DNA of 21,277 nucleotides from an uncultured Bacilli bacterium (GTDB taxonomy: Bacteria > Bacillota_I > Bacilli_A > RF39 > UBA660): positions 1 through 21,277 of the forward strand of contig CAKPIH010000018.1 of NCBI GenBank assembly GCA_934162325.1. Direction: 5' to 3'. Positions 21,252 to 21,277 of the stretch are shown piece after piece. Below the pieces are notes generated by a model that made no database searches, had not been told where the DNA came from, and was given only the letters and a program-made list of their open reading frames with translations. The position numbers were made by a program, and so were the translations under genes. Positions within the stretch are counted from its first letter, which is position 1; the number at the start of each line of letters is the position of its first letter.

Positions 21252-21277
21252 ATTTTTATTATGGATAAATTTCTCTT

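Larger units (their letters stand above)
21006..21257 (+). ncRNA. ~250-nt self-closing RNA, candidate type I toxin mRNA
   Basis: The predicted transcript starts at about 21006. Its 5' arm GGTAACACC (21006-21014) pairs perfectly with GGTGTTACC (21242-21250), and 21021-21033 pairs with 21220-21231 (12 bp, one bulged T). A T-run (21253-21257) directly follows, so the long-range stem may also serve as terminator. The RNA encloses a 14-codon leader ORF and an overlapping 24-codon hydrophobic peptide. Compact 5'-3' closed mRNAs encoding small membrane peptides are typical of type I toxins (hok, aapA, bsr). Identity is inference. Confidence 0.55.

Overview
The window is a low-GC chromosomal segment. 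Most Trp codons are TGG, AGA is the main Arg codon, all clear stop codons are TAA or TAG, and Shine-Dalgarno sites of the GGAGG / GGTGAT type are strong. The gene content (recX, rnhB, the yrrMNO-greA cluster, tig, uppP, scpAB-ruvB, rpsO-pnp) and small intergenic gaps suggest an uncultured AT-rich Bacilli or Mycoplasmatota-like (RF39-type) Firmicute that uses the standard code. The taxonomy is inference.

Layout. 1-118: 3' end of an unidentified structured RNA or leader with an intrinsic terminator. 218-3515: envelope and DNA-maintenance genes (membrane thioredoxin-like protein, PH-domain protein, RecX, lipoprotein, small unknown protein, RNase HII). 3579-6188: PMCA-type Ca2+ P-type ATPase. 6214-7235: two lone unknown genes with divergent consensus promoters. 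7258-12675: long same-strand block encoding the tRNA-U34 hydroxylation/methoxylation enzymes (TrmR, TrhP1, TrhP2), GreA, trigger factor, UppP and a tRNA-Thr(GGT). 12745-13056: decayed KilA-N gene. 13126-14236: two convergent unknown genes. 14435-16697: scpA-scpB-ruvB. 16698-17024: hairpin-rich spacer. 17025-18197: unknown 390-aa protein. 18253-20850: rpsO and pnp with a structured rpsO leader. 20851-21277: no long gene.

How the genes work together. Most of the window is housekeeping: translation quality and tRNA modification (trmR/trhP1/trhP2, tig, rpsO), transcription elongation (greA), RNA turnover (pnp), chromosome segregation and repair (scpAB, ruvB, recX, rnhB), and wall lipid recycling (uppP). 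Between these operons sit lone, promoter-equipped genes of unknown function (6813, 13126, 17025, and minus-strand genes at 6561 and 14236), a typical place for accessory islets.

The best candidate for an undescribed system is 20971-21263, a compact locus that looks like a type I toxin-antitoxin module. A near-consensus promoter fires a ~250-nt RNA whose 5' end (21006-21033) pairs with its own 3' end (21220-21250). The RNA carries a well-translated 14-codon leader ORF overlapping a 24-codon hydrophobic, basic-tailed peptide. The leader's Shine-Dalgarno is locked in a 12-bp hairpin that competes with the 5'-3' pairing. A minus-strand terminator inside the locus implies a convergent ~77-nt antisense RNA. 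This is inference from sequence structure only.
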